Source: Warburgia ugandensis
Lineage: Eukaryota; Streptophyta; Magnoliopsida; Canellales; Canellaceae
Assembly: GCA_035236585.1 (NCBI GenBank)
Contig: CP141132.1
Location: 18,823,945 to 18,887,944 of the forward strand
DNA: 64,000 nucleotides
Reading direction: 5' to 3'
Below the pieces are notes generated by a model that was not told where the DNA came from, did not search any database, and worked only from the letters and a program-made list of their open reading frames with translations. A program made the translations under genes and the position numbers. The stretch's first letter is position 1; each line of letters starts with the position of its first letter. Shown here piece after piece: positions 10,645-23,790 of the stretch.

Positions 10645-13093
10645 TGTAATGCCCCGAGCAATTTATGCTATTTTTGAATCCATTTGACAAAAATGAATTG
10701 GACATTCTATAGGAAATGAACCATGTTAAATGTTTTTCTTTATTTAAAATATTAAATGAAGGAATTTGTAAGAAAAATTGGTACCATTAGATTCTACTAA
10801 AAAAATGGAATCCAAGGCCTCAAAGAACGTCAAAAACAGAGTTCGTATGAAGAAGTTATGGCCGTCTAAAGATTAGGGGCATTTCTGTAATTTAAATTAA
10901 AAACGAAAAAGACAGAAAACTCAAGAGGCTGTTTTGATAACGGCACCCCATCTTCTTCCTCCTCCAACCACCACCATTCATGAACTTTCCAGAACCATCT
11001 CTGTAGGGCGGTGCAGGAAAGAGGGCACCGCCATTGAGGGGAACCGCCTTCTTCCCTCTATAAATACCCTCCACCCCTTCTTTCCAAATCGCGCTTCTCC
11101 TCTCTCATTTCTCCCAAAACCAAATCTTGCAATAGGGCTTTGGAGGCGAGTTCAAGGCCTCATTTCGGCGTGTGGAGGGATCTCCAGGTACGCCTCTCTT
11201 CCCCACATCATTCTCCTCTCTTCCCTCACTCTTTTCCCCCAGGTTTTGGGCTAGGTCTGGGCATTTCCCAGCTAGAAACTGCCCGTGGGAAACATCTAGG
11301 ACGTGCGTCATAGCGTGTCGCTTGGGCATGCATGTGCGCGTGCAAACGCAGTCCCTGGCACGGCCTTCGGGCATACATGACGTACGGGTGCGAGTCCTAA
11401 TCTACTAGGGCACGCACGTGTCCCGAGAACCATGGGCGCAGGGTCGGCATAGACAAAAGTTGGCTTTTCCGTGACATTGTAACACTAAAAAATCCAATTT
11501 TTCATGTTTAAATGATATATAGGAGCCATAAAGGTACTCAGACTCATCTGCAAGAGGGACACGAGCTAAGTGACGACAATCGAGGTAGGTGTTCTATCGC
11601 TACTAGACTTTTAAAAAGAACCCATGATGTTTTGAGACTGCATGTTTTAAAGTTACATGTCCTGTCTTTATATCATATAAACTTATGTTGCATCCTTATG
11701 CACATGACCTGTTTAGCATGAAGTGATTTCATAAATGAACTTAGCATGTATATGAAAAATACATTACGCATATATTGCCATGACATGTGTTACATGCATA
11801 GACATGTTTTGAAAAAGGATTCTTGTTTGCATGATAAGTGTAGCCTTGGCCGATGAAGGCGGGCTGATGAGGGCGGGCTAGAGAGAGTTGACAGGCTTCT
11901 AGGATGGCAGGCTTCTAGGCATGCGATACTAGCATGAGCAGATTTTATGCATTGCATGCATGTTTTGCAACTAATTGCATAAATTGCATGATTTGTGATT
12001 ATTGAGTTTTGAAAAATTGCATATCCTTGAGCGTTACCAAAAGACGCTGGAGTGCCCAAAAGACACTGGGTAGGCAGTTGTGAGGGACCCAAACAGGACA
12101 TATTTTGAAAAAGAGGTTTTTGCCTGTTTGCTCGTATATGGTTTGGGCTAGTATGCTCATGGGCACTATGCCGAGAGGTTAGGGGTGGCCTCCCAGCCTC
12201 TACCACTATTAGGTGGAAAGGGTACCACACCAAAAAGGCATGTCCTTACTTTGATTGCATGTGGTATATAGGACTACCACTGATATCACGGCACTAGGTC
12301 GAAGTGTCATATGCCCCGTGGAGGCTATGACCGAGAGTCCCCAGGTACCCGGGGATCACACAGCGATGAGGTCGTGGGCATAGTGGGCCCTATGTTTTTG
12401 AGGATTTACTTGCATTGCATATGGCATGACATGAGGATGGTTGACCATACCATAGATCAACGAGATGGATTCAGCTGAGCATCTTATGCATATCATATAT
12501 GTTTATGATATCTATGTTACTTTCGACTTGGATTATGCAATTATTTAAGTCGTTAGCATTCTACTTTGACAATGGCTTTTAATATCGATATTGAACATGA
12601 GTGTCCAAACATGCACATGGTTTAAAGAACATATGTTTTAAAACATAGCATATATTGTAAAATTAGTAATGATAGACTCCTACTAAGTATAGTGTCTACT
12701 CACCCAAATAAATAATTTTTCAGGACAGCTCCATTCACGAGTAGAAGACGCCTCAGGAAATGTTAGTGCTACGAGCAAGTAAATAAAAAAGAGACAATTA
12801 TACATGCAAGTAAATACTCTACCCTTTGAACATGTATTGTTATTTATTTATAGTTGGGCTGTGAGCTATGACTGGATAGACCTGGGAAGACATTTACGAT
12901 TACAATATTTTTCAAAACTACTTTGGTTATTGTGAAAGCAAATGACACTCGCGGTTTTCAAAATGAGTTTAAAACAAAATATTTTCCGCTGCATTGCATT
13001 GTTTTTATAAAATGGTTTTCAAATAGGGATGCATCCTGGCTTAGGAATTAGATCTTGCATTTAAAAATGCATGGAAAAACCTGGGTCGTCACA
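10645..13093 (+). mobile_element. solo LTR, 2449 bp, Ty3/gypsy chromovirus-type
   Basis: It starts TGTAATGCCCCG and ends GGGTCGTCACA, so it has TG...CA ends of the kind common in Tekay/Del-type LTRs, and it is flanked by the perfect 5-bp duplication TGTAA. No primer-binding site, polypurine tract or coding domain lies next to it, so it is a solo LTR left by LTR-LTR recombination. A TATA-like CTATAAAT at 11058-11065 lies in a GC-richer part (about 10940-11450) that probably is the promoter and transcript start. Short open frames there are not genes. It is inserted into CACTA-like or unassigned sequence. Confidence 0.85.
11058..11065 (+). promoter_or_regulatory. putative TATA box of the solo LTR
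   Basis: CTATAAAT in a C/T-rich promoter-like context about 410 bases into the LTR, just upstream of the C-rich stretch with the highest GC content of the LTR. Confidence 0.5.
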
Positions 13094-13098
13094 TGTAA
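13094..13098 (+). repeat. target site duplication TGTAA (right)
   Basis: Matches the left copy at 10640-10644 exactly. Confidence 0.85.
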
Positions 13099-14503
13099 CC
13101 CATGACCTTTCAATAAAATAACTATAATGGGATGAAGTTTTTTTAAGTCTTATTACTGTAGAAAGGGAGGATTATTGGCTATGTAGCATTGCCACTTCCC
13201 ACAGCTCTTCATTGCTCCTCACTTAGTGATGCCTTTTATATTTCTGCCAAATAGAAGTAATGTTATTAAGAACAAGTACGAGAATGAAAATAATATCATA
13301 ATCTTCTTGTTTTAAGATGGACTTTACCGTTTTGGATCATCAATGAAAGGGCTCCTCCCTATCGTCATGTATAGTAAGGTGACCCCAATAAACAAAATAT
13401 CAACCTTCATACTTTGGTGTAGAGAGTTGAAAAAGACTTGTCCAAACCAACTTGAGGGTTATTTTCTTTCATATTTATAACCGGGGTCATGGTTGGATAG
13501 CTAGAATGAAGGTTGATATAGTCATTAGGGTAACGATCCACAATTTTACCTTTGGACTCAAAACCCATCAATTCTAACATAAAGTCCTTCTCTTTTTTTG
13601 TACTTTTTACCTCATAAACATAAGAAATGTACATCCTCCATCATCACAAGGAAAATTTGACATAACAAAACTAATAAGAAAAACATACCTTTGTTCTTTA
13701 ACATGTGAATGCAAGTAACAACAATGCCATTTGAGTGCAGAGACATAGGGGAAAGATAAACTAGTCTTTCATCCACTTTACTTAAAAGTGTAACCACTCT
13801 CTTCCTCTACAAATATGGAACAGCTAGTATAGCCTTTTGAACTCAACTGATTAGCTCTTTCCTACCTGGAAAAGACATGGTCCTGCCAACCTTTCTACCG
13901 AAGTAGTCATACTGCTCATTGCATCCTTTGTTGAGTACATAGTTGAAGCATCTATGCCTTTACTTTTATAGACTTCCCTACTACTAATAACTACTAAATC
14001 CTTTAGATGACTAGCATTAGGGCTATTCTTCATGTTTTTCATCTCAAGAGTAGTCTTCGAGTCACTTGATCTATATAAACAAGCCCATCACTAACTACAT
14101 GATCATGGTAATGGTCTATACATGACTCATATCATGATTGAACGTACTTTAAAAAGAGATATACAAGAGGAAAGGGCCTACCTTGTTGAGCTTTGACAAA
14201 TCTAGTTTTCTATTTCCATTCACAAATTAGCCATACAACTAAGGTGGAGAGAAATCATTGGACTCTACCATTTTCCTTTTCTTAGCTTTCTTCTTCTTTT
14301 CTAGAGGAAACTCAATGGTGGACGGAGACAATGATTGCATCATTTGGGATTTGGAGGAGGGGAGATTGCGAAAGAAAGAAAAAATATGATTTTTAGTGGT
14401 TTTTTAAGATGGCTTCTGAAAATAGTCTTGCATTTCACTTTTTTAAGATAGTTTTTAAAATAAACTTCTTAATTTTTCCCAAAAATTTATAAATTTTTTT
14501 AAT
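13099..14503 (-). pseudogene. CACTA second-gene (TNPA/TNP1-like?) remnant, multi-exon
   Basis: This is contiguous with 33002-33930 once the gypsy insertion is disregarded, and lies downstream of the TNP2 remnant on the minus strand, where CACTA elements often carry their second gene. A Met frame starts at 14343 and runs through a basic stretch (EKKKKAKKRK) before a stop. A GTAGGC donor-like site follows near 14180. Further minus-strand frames at 13851-14042, 13612-13797 and 13407-13634 may be later exons, but none matches a domain I can name. TTAAGA-type repeats lie at 14390-14460. Assignment to TNPA/TNP1 rests on position, not on sequence similarity. It could equally be a captured host fragment. 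Confidence 0.4.
14499..14503 (+). repeat. target site duplication TTAAT (left)
   Basis: Pairs with TTAAC at 32997-33001, 4 of 5 bases equal. Disregarding the gypsy element, the flanks match the uninterrupted paralogue at 3325-3350. Confidence 0.75.
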
Positions 14504-17500
14504 TGTAATATCGATGGAAGTTACAAAAGAAGTCATATTTTTTTCATTTTTCCACTTCTTTTTCACCTTAGTTTCTTAAGTTCAATGTGTTAATCTGTTC
14601 TATTTTCTACATAATTATATTTAGAAGATCATTTAACTATCAATAGGGTCTAGAAATTACTTAGTAATTAGGCTAGGAGAATAAGCAAGGAATTAGAGCT
14701 GAAATAGATCAAGTCTTAGTAAAGCAAGGTATGAGTGAAATAGGCCAAGACATTAAATAAGGGTAGGGAGGAGAAATCACATAGGGGCTTGGCTTTACAC
14801 AAACGAAACCAGCCCAAGTCATGTGGAATCTATGGGGGCTAGGTTAACATGCTTAAAACCCTTGTTATTTCCCTAAGTTGTAATTAAGAACACCTTAAAC
14901 CAAAAACTAGGGTTTTTCTCCCTTCTTCCCCATACGTATGATGCTTGGAGGCTGCAAGGAGGATTGAAGGCTGAAGCATTGAAAGCTCATGATGAGTTTG
15001 ACTTTTAGCCTAAGGAGGAAGGTGAAGTTTGAGATGAGAATCCACAAAAGCCTTTGATCTTGAAGGCCATTACTAGAGGGAAATAGGATTTGACTTGAAT
15101 CTATAATAAGGAAAAGGAAAAGGAAGGGTTCTTATATCAGGAAGAAGGGTCTGGTCGTGTGACCTAGGAATTGCATACAACAAGAATAATAGGCATGGTG
15201 AATTAGTTGTTTTTCCCTTTAAAACTAGACTGTTTTGGGTACTCAAAAGTTAGGGCAAGTAGAGAAGGCTTAAAGGAGGATTCTAAAATTGTCTGAGGAG
15301 TTTTTGAAGGTTGAAGAGGGTCTACAACTAGGAGGAGGATGCACCACATACCTGGAAGGGCATGCACCCGATTGAGGAGCTTGATACCTGCTGCATACCT
15401 TCATTATTTTAGTGCTAGCAAGGGATTACAAGTTAAGAGAAATACATGGGAGGCTTTAAAGCATTGTGATGTAAGTATGATTTTAGAGAAATACTCTTAT
15501 TACAGCCTTCAAATTTGTAGTATGTCGTGTGTGTAAGTAAATTTTTGTTGTTCTCAGTTATTTCTATGAATCTTAGTTGCTTAAACTATACATGTTATGT
15601 ATAAAATTTGCCTCAAATTTTATATGGATTATCAATATTTTTTTCCTCATTTGATTGCTGTTAAATAATCTAAGCCATCAAGGTACTATATCAGAGGTTA
15701 TGCCCTAGGGAATTCTAGTTCCTGAAGTTCAATATGATATATTGGAATGATTTTTTAAAAACACCATATGGGTCCTCTCTAATTACTTATAAAATGTTTC
15801 TATGGGATGGCTTATGCTACGAAATCAATATGTGTGATAATCTATGCTAAAATCCTTAATTTCTAGCCTAATTGCTGAATCTTAGCTTTAAGAACCTTAT
15901 ACGGGAAATATGGATTTTTTTTTGAATTAACACTTGGGATATCTCTATTTTATTAACATAGATTTATTCTTGAATGATTTAAGACATTAAATTAGTAGGT
16001 TCATTTTATTGCCTGATAAAATACTAGTTTTGGGTTTCTCAGCAAATCTCAGCTTTTGTTGGCGGATCTTAGTTTTTCATGTTATACCTATTATTACTTG
16101 GGTTTTATTGAAATATCATTTGGGTCCATGCTAATTACATACAATGTATGAATTTGAGAGTGATTTAAGCTATTATGTTAGGTATATGTGGTGCATACTC
16201 TAAAATCCATGTTTTAGGAAATCAATAAAACTCAATTTGAAGTATTCTGCACACTATGCTAAAGTCATGCATTTTTCCATTAAAATTTTTAATGGGAATG
16301 GATTATAACTAATTTAACTTCAATGGAATAGATGGAGGATGTTTGAATGATGATTTGGAGAGGTGTGTTTAGGTGAACTCATGCTAGAACATAGCTTTGG
16401 AACTATATGTGAATTTTTGGCCTTCTAGGCAAGGTTGATGCCTAGTTCCTAGTGGTGTTGTGGGGTGATAATTAGTCAAGTAAAAACTAGAAGCAATAGG
16501 AGTTTCCTATTTCCTTTCGTTGCTCATGAACATATCATGGAATGTTTAAAGTTTTCCTTTACCTAGGTGGTTGAATGACATGGAATATTCAAGAAGAAGT
16601 GCATAGAAAATTGCTGCAATTTTCTACAGATTTCTGCAGAAAATTGACTTCCTAAGATGCTTATATATGATGGCATTTCCTTCCTTTTAGTGGTGGAGTG
16701 TAGTGGAGGTTGTTGGTAATGTTTGCAAGCTTCTTATGGGTTAATTGGAGGCAAATACCTATAGTATAATGGTGATGAATTCAAAGCTAGTACTTGAAGA
16801 TTTTTGAAAAAATTTACACCTTATAACTAATGTAATATGGTGTGGTTAACAAGGTAATGTATGCTTGGATAGGGGACTTGAACGCCTAGAGTGTTTTAGG
16901 CATAAAGTGGGAACATGATAAGCTAACAGCCCATGGGAAACTCATGGAAAAGACATAAATCTAAGGATGTAATTTAGTGTGTATTACTGCTGTCAAAAAC
17001 ACAACTCAAACACCTAGAACATGATTCTTTGTGTTTGTTGCAAAGTCATACGAAAAACTTGGAAATAGATGACTACCACATAGTCTTTAAACCAACATGA
17101 GTTATAACCTAGAGTTAGGTTTTTGAGGAAAACTAATCAATGGCATTAGATCTTTAGCTAAACATCTTATGAATTTGGGGGTTCACTTTAGGAGTAACTA
17201 CAGTAAAACACTAACTTTATAGTGAAGCCATGAAAACACTTAACATAGGAAAGGTAAGGAACTTTCACTAAATTATCTTTACCTCCAAACCAATTAATGC
17301 ATACCTTTTGAAACTAGTTTGAGTATTTTGTTAAGATAATTCCCTATAGCGCTCCTAGGTAGAATTAAAGTATACCAAAGGCTTGTATGTGAACCAGCCA
17401 ACAATTTTTTTTGTGTATTATAGTATGGTTATTTGAATTGTATGGTTTCATTGATAAAATTCCAATTTGTTTCATTTATGATTGTATATGGAAGTGTGGG

Positions 17501-18868
17501 AAACATGTAATATTTATATTCATGCTCTTTCTTTTAAAATTTTTGATGACTATAAGTGTTAAATGAAGACATGTGGAAAATGGCTATGAATCTACTATTT
17601 GTAGGACTTGGTTTTGTTGTGAGGATGCATGAATCATGACATGATGTATGGAAAACCTTGCACTTTGAAATCATCTAGACTACTCATTTATGCATGAGAT
17701 TGTGTGAAAACTTGAACTTTTCTATATTCCAGTTGTACTAGTTTTAGAAATTGATTTAACTCTCTAATCAGAGTTTTTAAGGCTAGCACTCTTGGAAGAT
17801 GTTGTAAGGCCTGTGAGGTTTTGTTTTGATACTAAGGGAAAAGCTGCTCAACGTTGACTCGAGTAGGTAGACCCTAAGGCATGTGCTCATTGAGTGGCTA
17901 TAAGGCCTAATGATGTCAAGGTGCATTCGACATGTTGATGGTCTAGGAGCATTAAACTATGTGGGATGTGTGTTTGATGTCCAAGAGAGTTGGAAAGTAT
18001 GGGAGATGTGTTTGAAGTCTAGGAGAGTTAGACTATATGAGAGATGTGTTTGAAGTCCAGGAGAGTCAAATAGTATGGGATGTGTTTTTTATGATCAAGG
18101 AGCATTGGTCATGCATGGAGGTCTCTGCTAGTAGGATAGGGGTGCTAGTATCCTTATGACATGACTAAATTGTAACCCCGTATGATACATAGAGGTATGT
18201 GCATGATTTTTTAGGCATGATAATGAAATCAATACTATTTTTCTTATCAGAGCATCTTGCGCTATGCTTTTCATTATCAGGCATTTATTGATTGAGGTTT
18301 TATATGAGAATTTGATTTGAACTGTTATTATGTTAATCATGCTAGATTGAGATAATTGTTCATTTCTAGTATACTTGTAAATTTGAATCCTGTAATACTA
18401 TCTTTATTCCAAGGTAAGCGTTTATGCTCACTCCCCTACAACCATTTTGGGCAAGATGTCAGCAAGGTCAGGAGTAGGAGAGGAGGTGCTTCTATAATTA
18501 AGAGATTCATGTCGCACATTGGATGTACGTGACAAATGTAGTTGGTTATATTAGTAGTTGAATTTAATAATAGATTATGTTAGTAGTTTGACAATAAGTT
18601 TAAGATTAATACATTATTACATTGTGAACCATGTAGACAATTTATGGATGTGTCTTTCTATTTAGTACTTCAAATTGTGATTAGTGGATCATGTGGCAAC
18701 AAAAATTGATTTAGTGCATTTTCCTTACTTTAATGTGTGTGAGAAGGTTTCACATGTTACATCCGGTTTCAAAGGTGGGCCTTTTAAAATATATGTTACA
18801 TTTTCTAACTTATTTTTAAAATAAAGAGGATTTCCAAATATTGTTTTTTATAAAACTAGGCAATGATA
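14504..18868 (+). repeat. 5' LTR of the gypsy element
   Basis: About 4365 bp, alignable along its length to 22963-32996 (for example 14520-15200 with 22990-23700, and 15770-16600 with 25630-25870 plus 30150-30600). It carries a short tandem repeat of about 40-bp units at 17935-18110. Confidence 0.85.
17935..18115 (+). repeat. tandem repeat within the LTR, about 38-43-bp unit, 4 copies
   Basis: Copies of a unit like aggagagttggacagtatg followed by ggagatgtgtttgaagtcc. The corresponding array in the 3' LTR is at about 31968-32115. Confidence 0.65.
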
Positions 18869-18872
18869 GATT

Positions 18873-18890
18873 TGGTATCATAGCAATAGG
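18873..18890 (+). other. primer-binding site of the gypsy element
   Basis: TGGTATCATAGCAATAGG, close to the TGGTATCAGAGC start used by plant elements primed by initiator tRNA-Met, a few bases after the 5' LTR end. Confidence 0.75.
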
Positions 18891-20060
18891 TTATTATTGC
18901 TCAAAAGTAAATTACTATAAAATAATAGATGGTATCAGCCTATAGGGGACTAAGTCATAGGATTGAGTGGAAGACAGCTATACCAAAGGACTTACTAGGC
19001 TTTTATTAGTTTTAGATGGCACCTAGGAGATGTGGAGAGGACCCTCCCCTACCTAATGAAAAATCGAGCACCACAAGCACCAAGTTGAAGGCTACATAGA
19101 AGTTCATCAGAGGACTAAACTTTGATCTAAAGTGCTGAATCTTCACATCATAGCCAACCACTATAGCTAAGGCTGTAGAGTTGGCATCCATCTTAGAGAG
19201 AGAATTGAGAGGCACACCTAGAGAGGCAAACCAACAGTTTGAACAGATTAGCTGCAGTTCAAATTGGAAGGGGAAGAAGAAGATGGTGATTAGGAGGCAT
19301 CCACCACTGCCATAGCTGGTGAGACAGTTTGGGGGTCAGGTTAGGATAGTTAAGGTTGGTCAAGGATGATTTCTTCCAAGCAAGGATGTGCAAAACAGAG
19401 GCCCTAGTTGTTTCTAGTGGGGCCACTCAAAATTGCACCTTGTCGAGGAGGGCACCACCACCACCTTTTGGTCAAGCACCATAGTGAGATCAGGCACCAT
19501 GGGCTGGATAGTTACCATGACAGGAGTTGGTACCGCATCCAGATCTTGTTCAGCATAGAGGTCAACTCCTAGAGGCCAATGCAAAGTTTACACTATCACC
19601 CCCGACTAAGTCTACGCATCTAGTGCAATCTTGGAAGGCACCCTACTAGTACATGATAGATTAGCATGAGTACTTATTGTTCCAAGTGCTACCCACTCTT
19701 TTATTTATGCTACATTTGTATCTTGTTTATACATGACTTTAAGTAGATTGGACCTTCTATTAGAGGTCAGCATGCTAGTTGGAGAACATGAATTGAAGGT
19801 TTATTTTTATAGCATTGAGCATGACAAACTTCAACATCACCTTAGGCACAAACTAGCTAGCAGAGCATGGGGCTATAGTGAATTGTAAGGAGAAGCAGAT
19901 GACCTTGCATTTTCCCATGGGCTAGATACTCGTATTTCAAGGGTGACCAGATACTTCTAGTATCAATATCATCCTAGCTGGTCAAGCAGCACGCTTAACA
20001 TCAAGCGGGTGTCTGGTCTACCTAGCATATGTTGACAATTAGGAGAGTTTGATCCCTTGC
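18891..20060 (+). pseudogene. gag region of the gypsy element, degenerate
   Basis: It lies between the primer-binding site and the RT region. No long frame survives. A short stretch near 19405-19440 resembles the gag zinc knuckle in order and spacing. Assigned mainly by position. Confidence 0.5.
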
Positions 20061-22950
20061 CTTGAGGAGATTGATGTAGTAAGAGAGTTTGCTTATACAT
20101 TTCCAAAGGAGTTATAGGGATTACCACCGAGGCATTACCATAAAGGAGTTACAGGGATTATTAGGGGTAGCACCCATCTTGAAGGCTCCTTACCATATGG
20201 CTCCTACAAAGCTCAAGGAGCTAAAGATACGACTAGAAGAGTTATTACATCAAGGGTTTATTCACTATAGCATGTCACCGTCGGGAGTTCCAATGTTATT
20301 TGTTAAAAAGAAGGATGGTTCTTTACAACTTTGTGTGGATTACAGGGCTTTGAATGCAGTTACAATGAAGGCCAAATACCCCTTGCCCTGTATTGATGAT
20401 CTCTTTGACCAATTGTAGGAGGCCAAGGTGTTCTCCAAGGTTGAGTTGACCACTTGTTATCATCAATTGATGGTACGAGATGAGGATATCCCAAAGATGA
20501 CATTTCACACTCAATATGGGCATTATGAGTTTTTAGTGATACAATTAGGTTGACTAATGCATTGGCTACATTTATGGACCTGACAAGTTGGGTTTTCAGG
20601 GATTACTTAGAAAATTTCATTATCGTGCTTGTGGACGACATCCTCATTTATTTGAGTAGTATTGAGAAGCATCAAGAGCACTTAAGGATAATGTTGGGCA
20701 CCTTGAGAGCACATCAATTATACGCTAAGCTCTCTGAGTGCTAGTTTTGGTTAGATTGGGTACATTTCTTTGGGCATGTGATTTCCAAGGACAGAGTAGC
20801 AATCGATCCACAGTAGGTGGAGATAGTGGCCAGTTGTGGAAAGCCCAAGTCTGTGATAGAGGTGCACATTTTTTTAGGTTTAGCAGGCTATTATAGGAGA
20901 TTTATTGAGGGGTTCTCTCGCATTGCATAGCCATTGACCACTTTAATAAGGAAGGATAAAACATTTGAGTGAATAGACTATGAGGGAAGCTTCAAGGAAC
21001 TAAAAAGGAGGCTCACATCAGCACTAATCTTCTCCCTACTAGATGACAATGGAGGTTTCATTGTGTATAGTGATGCTTTAGGCAAAGGATTAGAATGTGT
21101 CCTTATGCAGCATGGTAAAGGGATAGCTTGTGCCTCTAGATAGATGAAGAAACATGAATAAAATTATCTGACGCATGATCTATAGTTGGATACTATTGTA
21201 TTTGCATTGAATATTTGGCATCATTATTTGTATGGGGAGAAGTTTGATGTTTTCAAAGAGCACAAGAGCCTTATGTATATCTTCACTCAATGTGACCTCA
21301 ATATGACATAGTGATGCTGGTTAGAATACTTGAAGGACTTTAACTTTGCCATTTAGTATCAACCCAGCAAAGTCAATGTGGCTGTAGATGTGCTTAGTAG
21401 GAGATTTGGTGGTATGATTGCAAATATCACTACTCGATCTACCTATTTAGATCGGATCCTACAGGCTGAGACATAGAGTTTATCATAGAGGGATAGTTTT
21501 AAGAAGGACACAGATGGGGGAATTTGCTTTCACGGCTGATTAGTCATGCCAAATATAGATGGATTATGTCAAGTCTTGTTACAGATGGCCCGTGGTTCTA
21601 GTTTTAAGAAGGATACAGATGGGGGAATTTACTTTTGCAGCTGATTAGTCATGCCAGATATAGATGGATTATGTCAAGTCTTGTTACAGATGGCACATTG
21701 TTTTGAGCTAGCTCAGCATCATAAAGGTAATAAGATGTACCATGATATGAAGAGGCAATTCCTGTGGCATGAGATGAAGATGGATATTGGTGATTGTGTT
21801 GTGCACTACATGACATTGCAAAGAGTTAAGGGGAGCATTAGAGGCTTACAAGACTGTTACAGACTATTAAGCTTTCAGTATGGAAGTGAGACCATGTGAC
21901 TATGGACTTTGTGATCAGACTTCCCAAGACATCTAGTGGGCATGATGCCATTTGGATTGTCATCAAAGACTGATTAAGTCAGACCATTTCTTACCAATTC
22001 GACAGAAGCAGTCATGGGAGAGCCTTGTGTAGTGTTATATCAAGAAATTGTTAACCTACATGGAGTACCATTGGTGATCATTTTTTATAAAGACACTAGA
22101 TTCACCTTGGGATTTTGGCAGTGTACATGAGGGGTTAGGTACTTCTATGTGCATTTCATTACCAAGACAATGACCAATCAAAAAGGACTATTCAGACACT
22201 GAAGTGTAGGTTGAGGGCATGTACATTAAGTTGGAAGGGTTGTTAGGATGAACATCTTCCATTGGTGGGGTTTGCCTACAACAGCAGCTACCATTCTAGC
22301 ATCAGCATGGCTCTATATGAGACACTCTATGGTAGATCTTGCCATGCACTAACTTGTTGAAGTGATGTTGGGGAGAGGTAGTTTGTTAGGTTTGAGCTGG
22401 TTGAGCAATGCACCGAAAAAGTGAGACTCATACATAGGCATATGATGGATACACATAATAGGTAGAAGAGCTATGCAGATTTGAGGAGGAGAGACCTCGA
22501 GTTTCAGGTGAGAGATTATGCATTTTTAAAGGTATCATGAGATTTGGAGTGAAGGAAAAGTTGAGCCCAAGGTATGTAGGTTCCTTTGAGATCTTAGATA
22601 GAGTTGGATGAGTCACCGACAGATTGGATTTACCACCTTCACTTTTTGAGGTGCATGATGTTTTTCATGTATCCATGTTGGAGAAGTATGTGCAAAATCC
22701 TACACATGTCTTGGATTAGAAACTGGCCAATATAACTAGATCTTACATTTCAAAAGCAACCAAGTCAGATTCTAGATAGAAATCTGAAGGTGATGCAAAC
22801 TAAGATGATTCCTCTCATCAAGGTTATGTAGTAACGTCACTTGGGTGAGGAAGTAACCTGAGAGGTAGGGCATGAAATGAGACAACATTTTTTAGAGCTG
22901 TTTTGATCTACTTTGTACTTTCACACGATTTCAAGGACAAAATTGTTGTA
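20061..22950 (+). pseudogene. pol region (RT, RNase H, integrase) of the gypsy element, degenerate
   Basis: Domains in order: reverse transcriptase at about 20200-20760, with [25 protein letters not shown] and [13 protein letters not shown] and the VDDILIYL catalytic box near 20630; RNase H at about 20960-21420; integrase zinc-binding and core at about 21640-22340; integrase C-terminal part to about 22720. Order RT-RNaseH-integrase defines Ty3/gypsy. Heavily broken. Confidence 0.85.
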
Positions 22951-22962
22951 AGGGGGAGAGAA
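22951..22962 (+). other. polypurine tract of the gypsy element
   Basis: AGGGGGAGAGAA directly before the TGTAATA start of the 3' LTR. Confidence 0.85.
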
Positions 22963-23790
22963 TGTAATACCAATGAACATTTAAATTTCAAATAATATAT
23001 GGGAAAGTTACAAAAAAATGGAGGATTTTTTTTCATTTTTTCACTTCTTTTTCACCTTAGTTTCTTAATGGTTCAACGTGTTAATCCATTCTAATTTCTA
23101 GACAAATATATTTAGGAGATCATTTAACTATCAATAGGGTTTTGAAATCACTTAGAAACTCAAAAAGGATAAGAGGCAAGGAGTTAGAAGTGCAATAGAT
23201 CAAGTCTTAGTAAAGGAAAGCATGAAAGAAATAGACCAAAACATTAACCTAATGAGGGTGAGAAGGAGAAACCACATAGGGGTTGGGTTTTACAAAAATG
23301 AAACCAGCCCAAGTTGGGTGGAACTTATGAGGGCTAGGTCAAAGAACACCTTAAAGCAAAAACTAGGGTTTTTCTATCTTCTTCCCCATATGTATGATGC
23401 TTAGAGACTGCAAGGAGGATTGAAGGTTAAAGGCTTGAAAGCTTGGGATGAGTTTGACTTTCAGCCTAAGGAGGAAGGTGAAGTTTGAGATGAAAATCCA
23501 TAAAAGCCTTTGATCTTGAAGGCCATTACTAAAGGGAAATAAGAGTTGGGTTGAATCTATAACAAGGAAAAGGGAAAAGGATGGGTTTTTAATTAGGAAG
23601 AAGGGTCTGGTTGTATGATCCAGGAATTGCATACAACAAGGGTAATAGGCATGGTGAACCAGTTATTTTTCCCCTTAAAACTAGACTATTTTAGGTGGTC
23701 AAAAGTTAGGACAAATAGAGAAGGTTTAAATGAGGATTTTGACATCAACTAAGGAGGAGTTTTTTAATGTTGAAAAGGGTCGGTAACTAA

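Noticed and set aside
10934-11408. Open frames in the GC-richer part of the 10.6-kb solo LTR
   Set aside because: Non-coding LTR promoter/leader sequence; no family resemblance, and no conserved frame expected.
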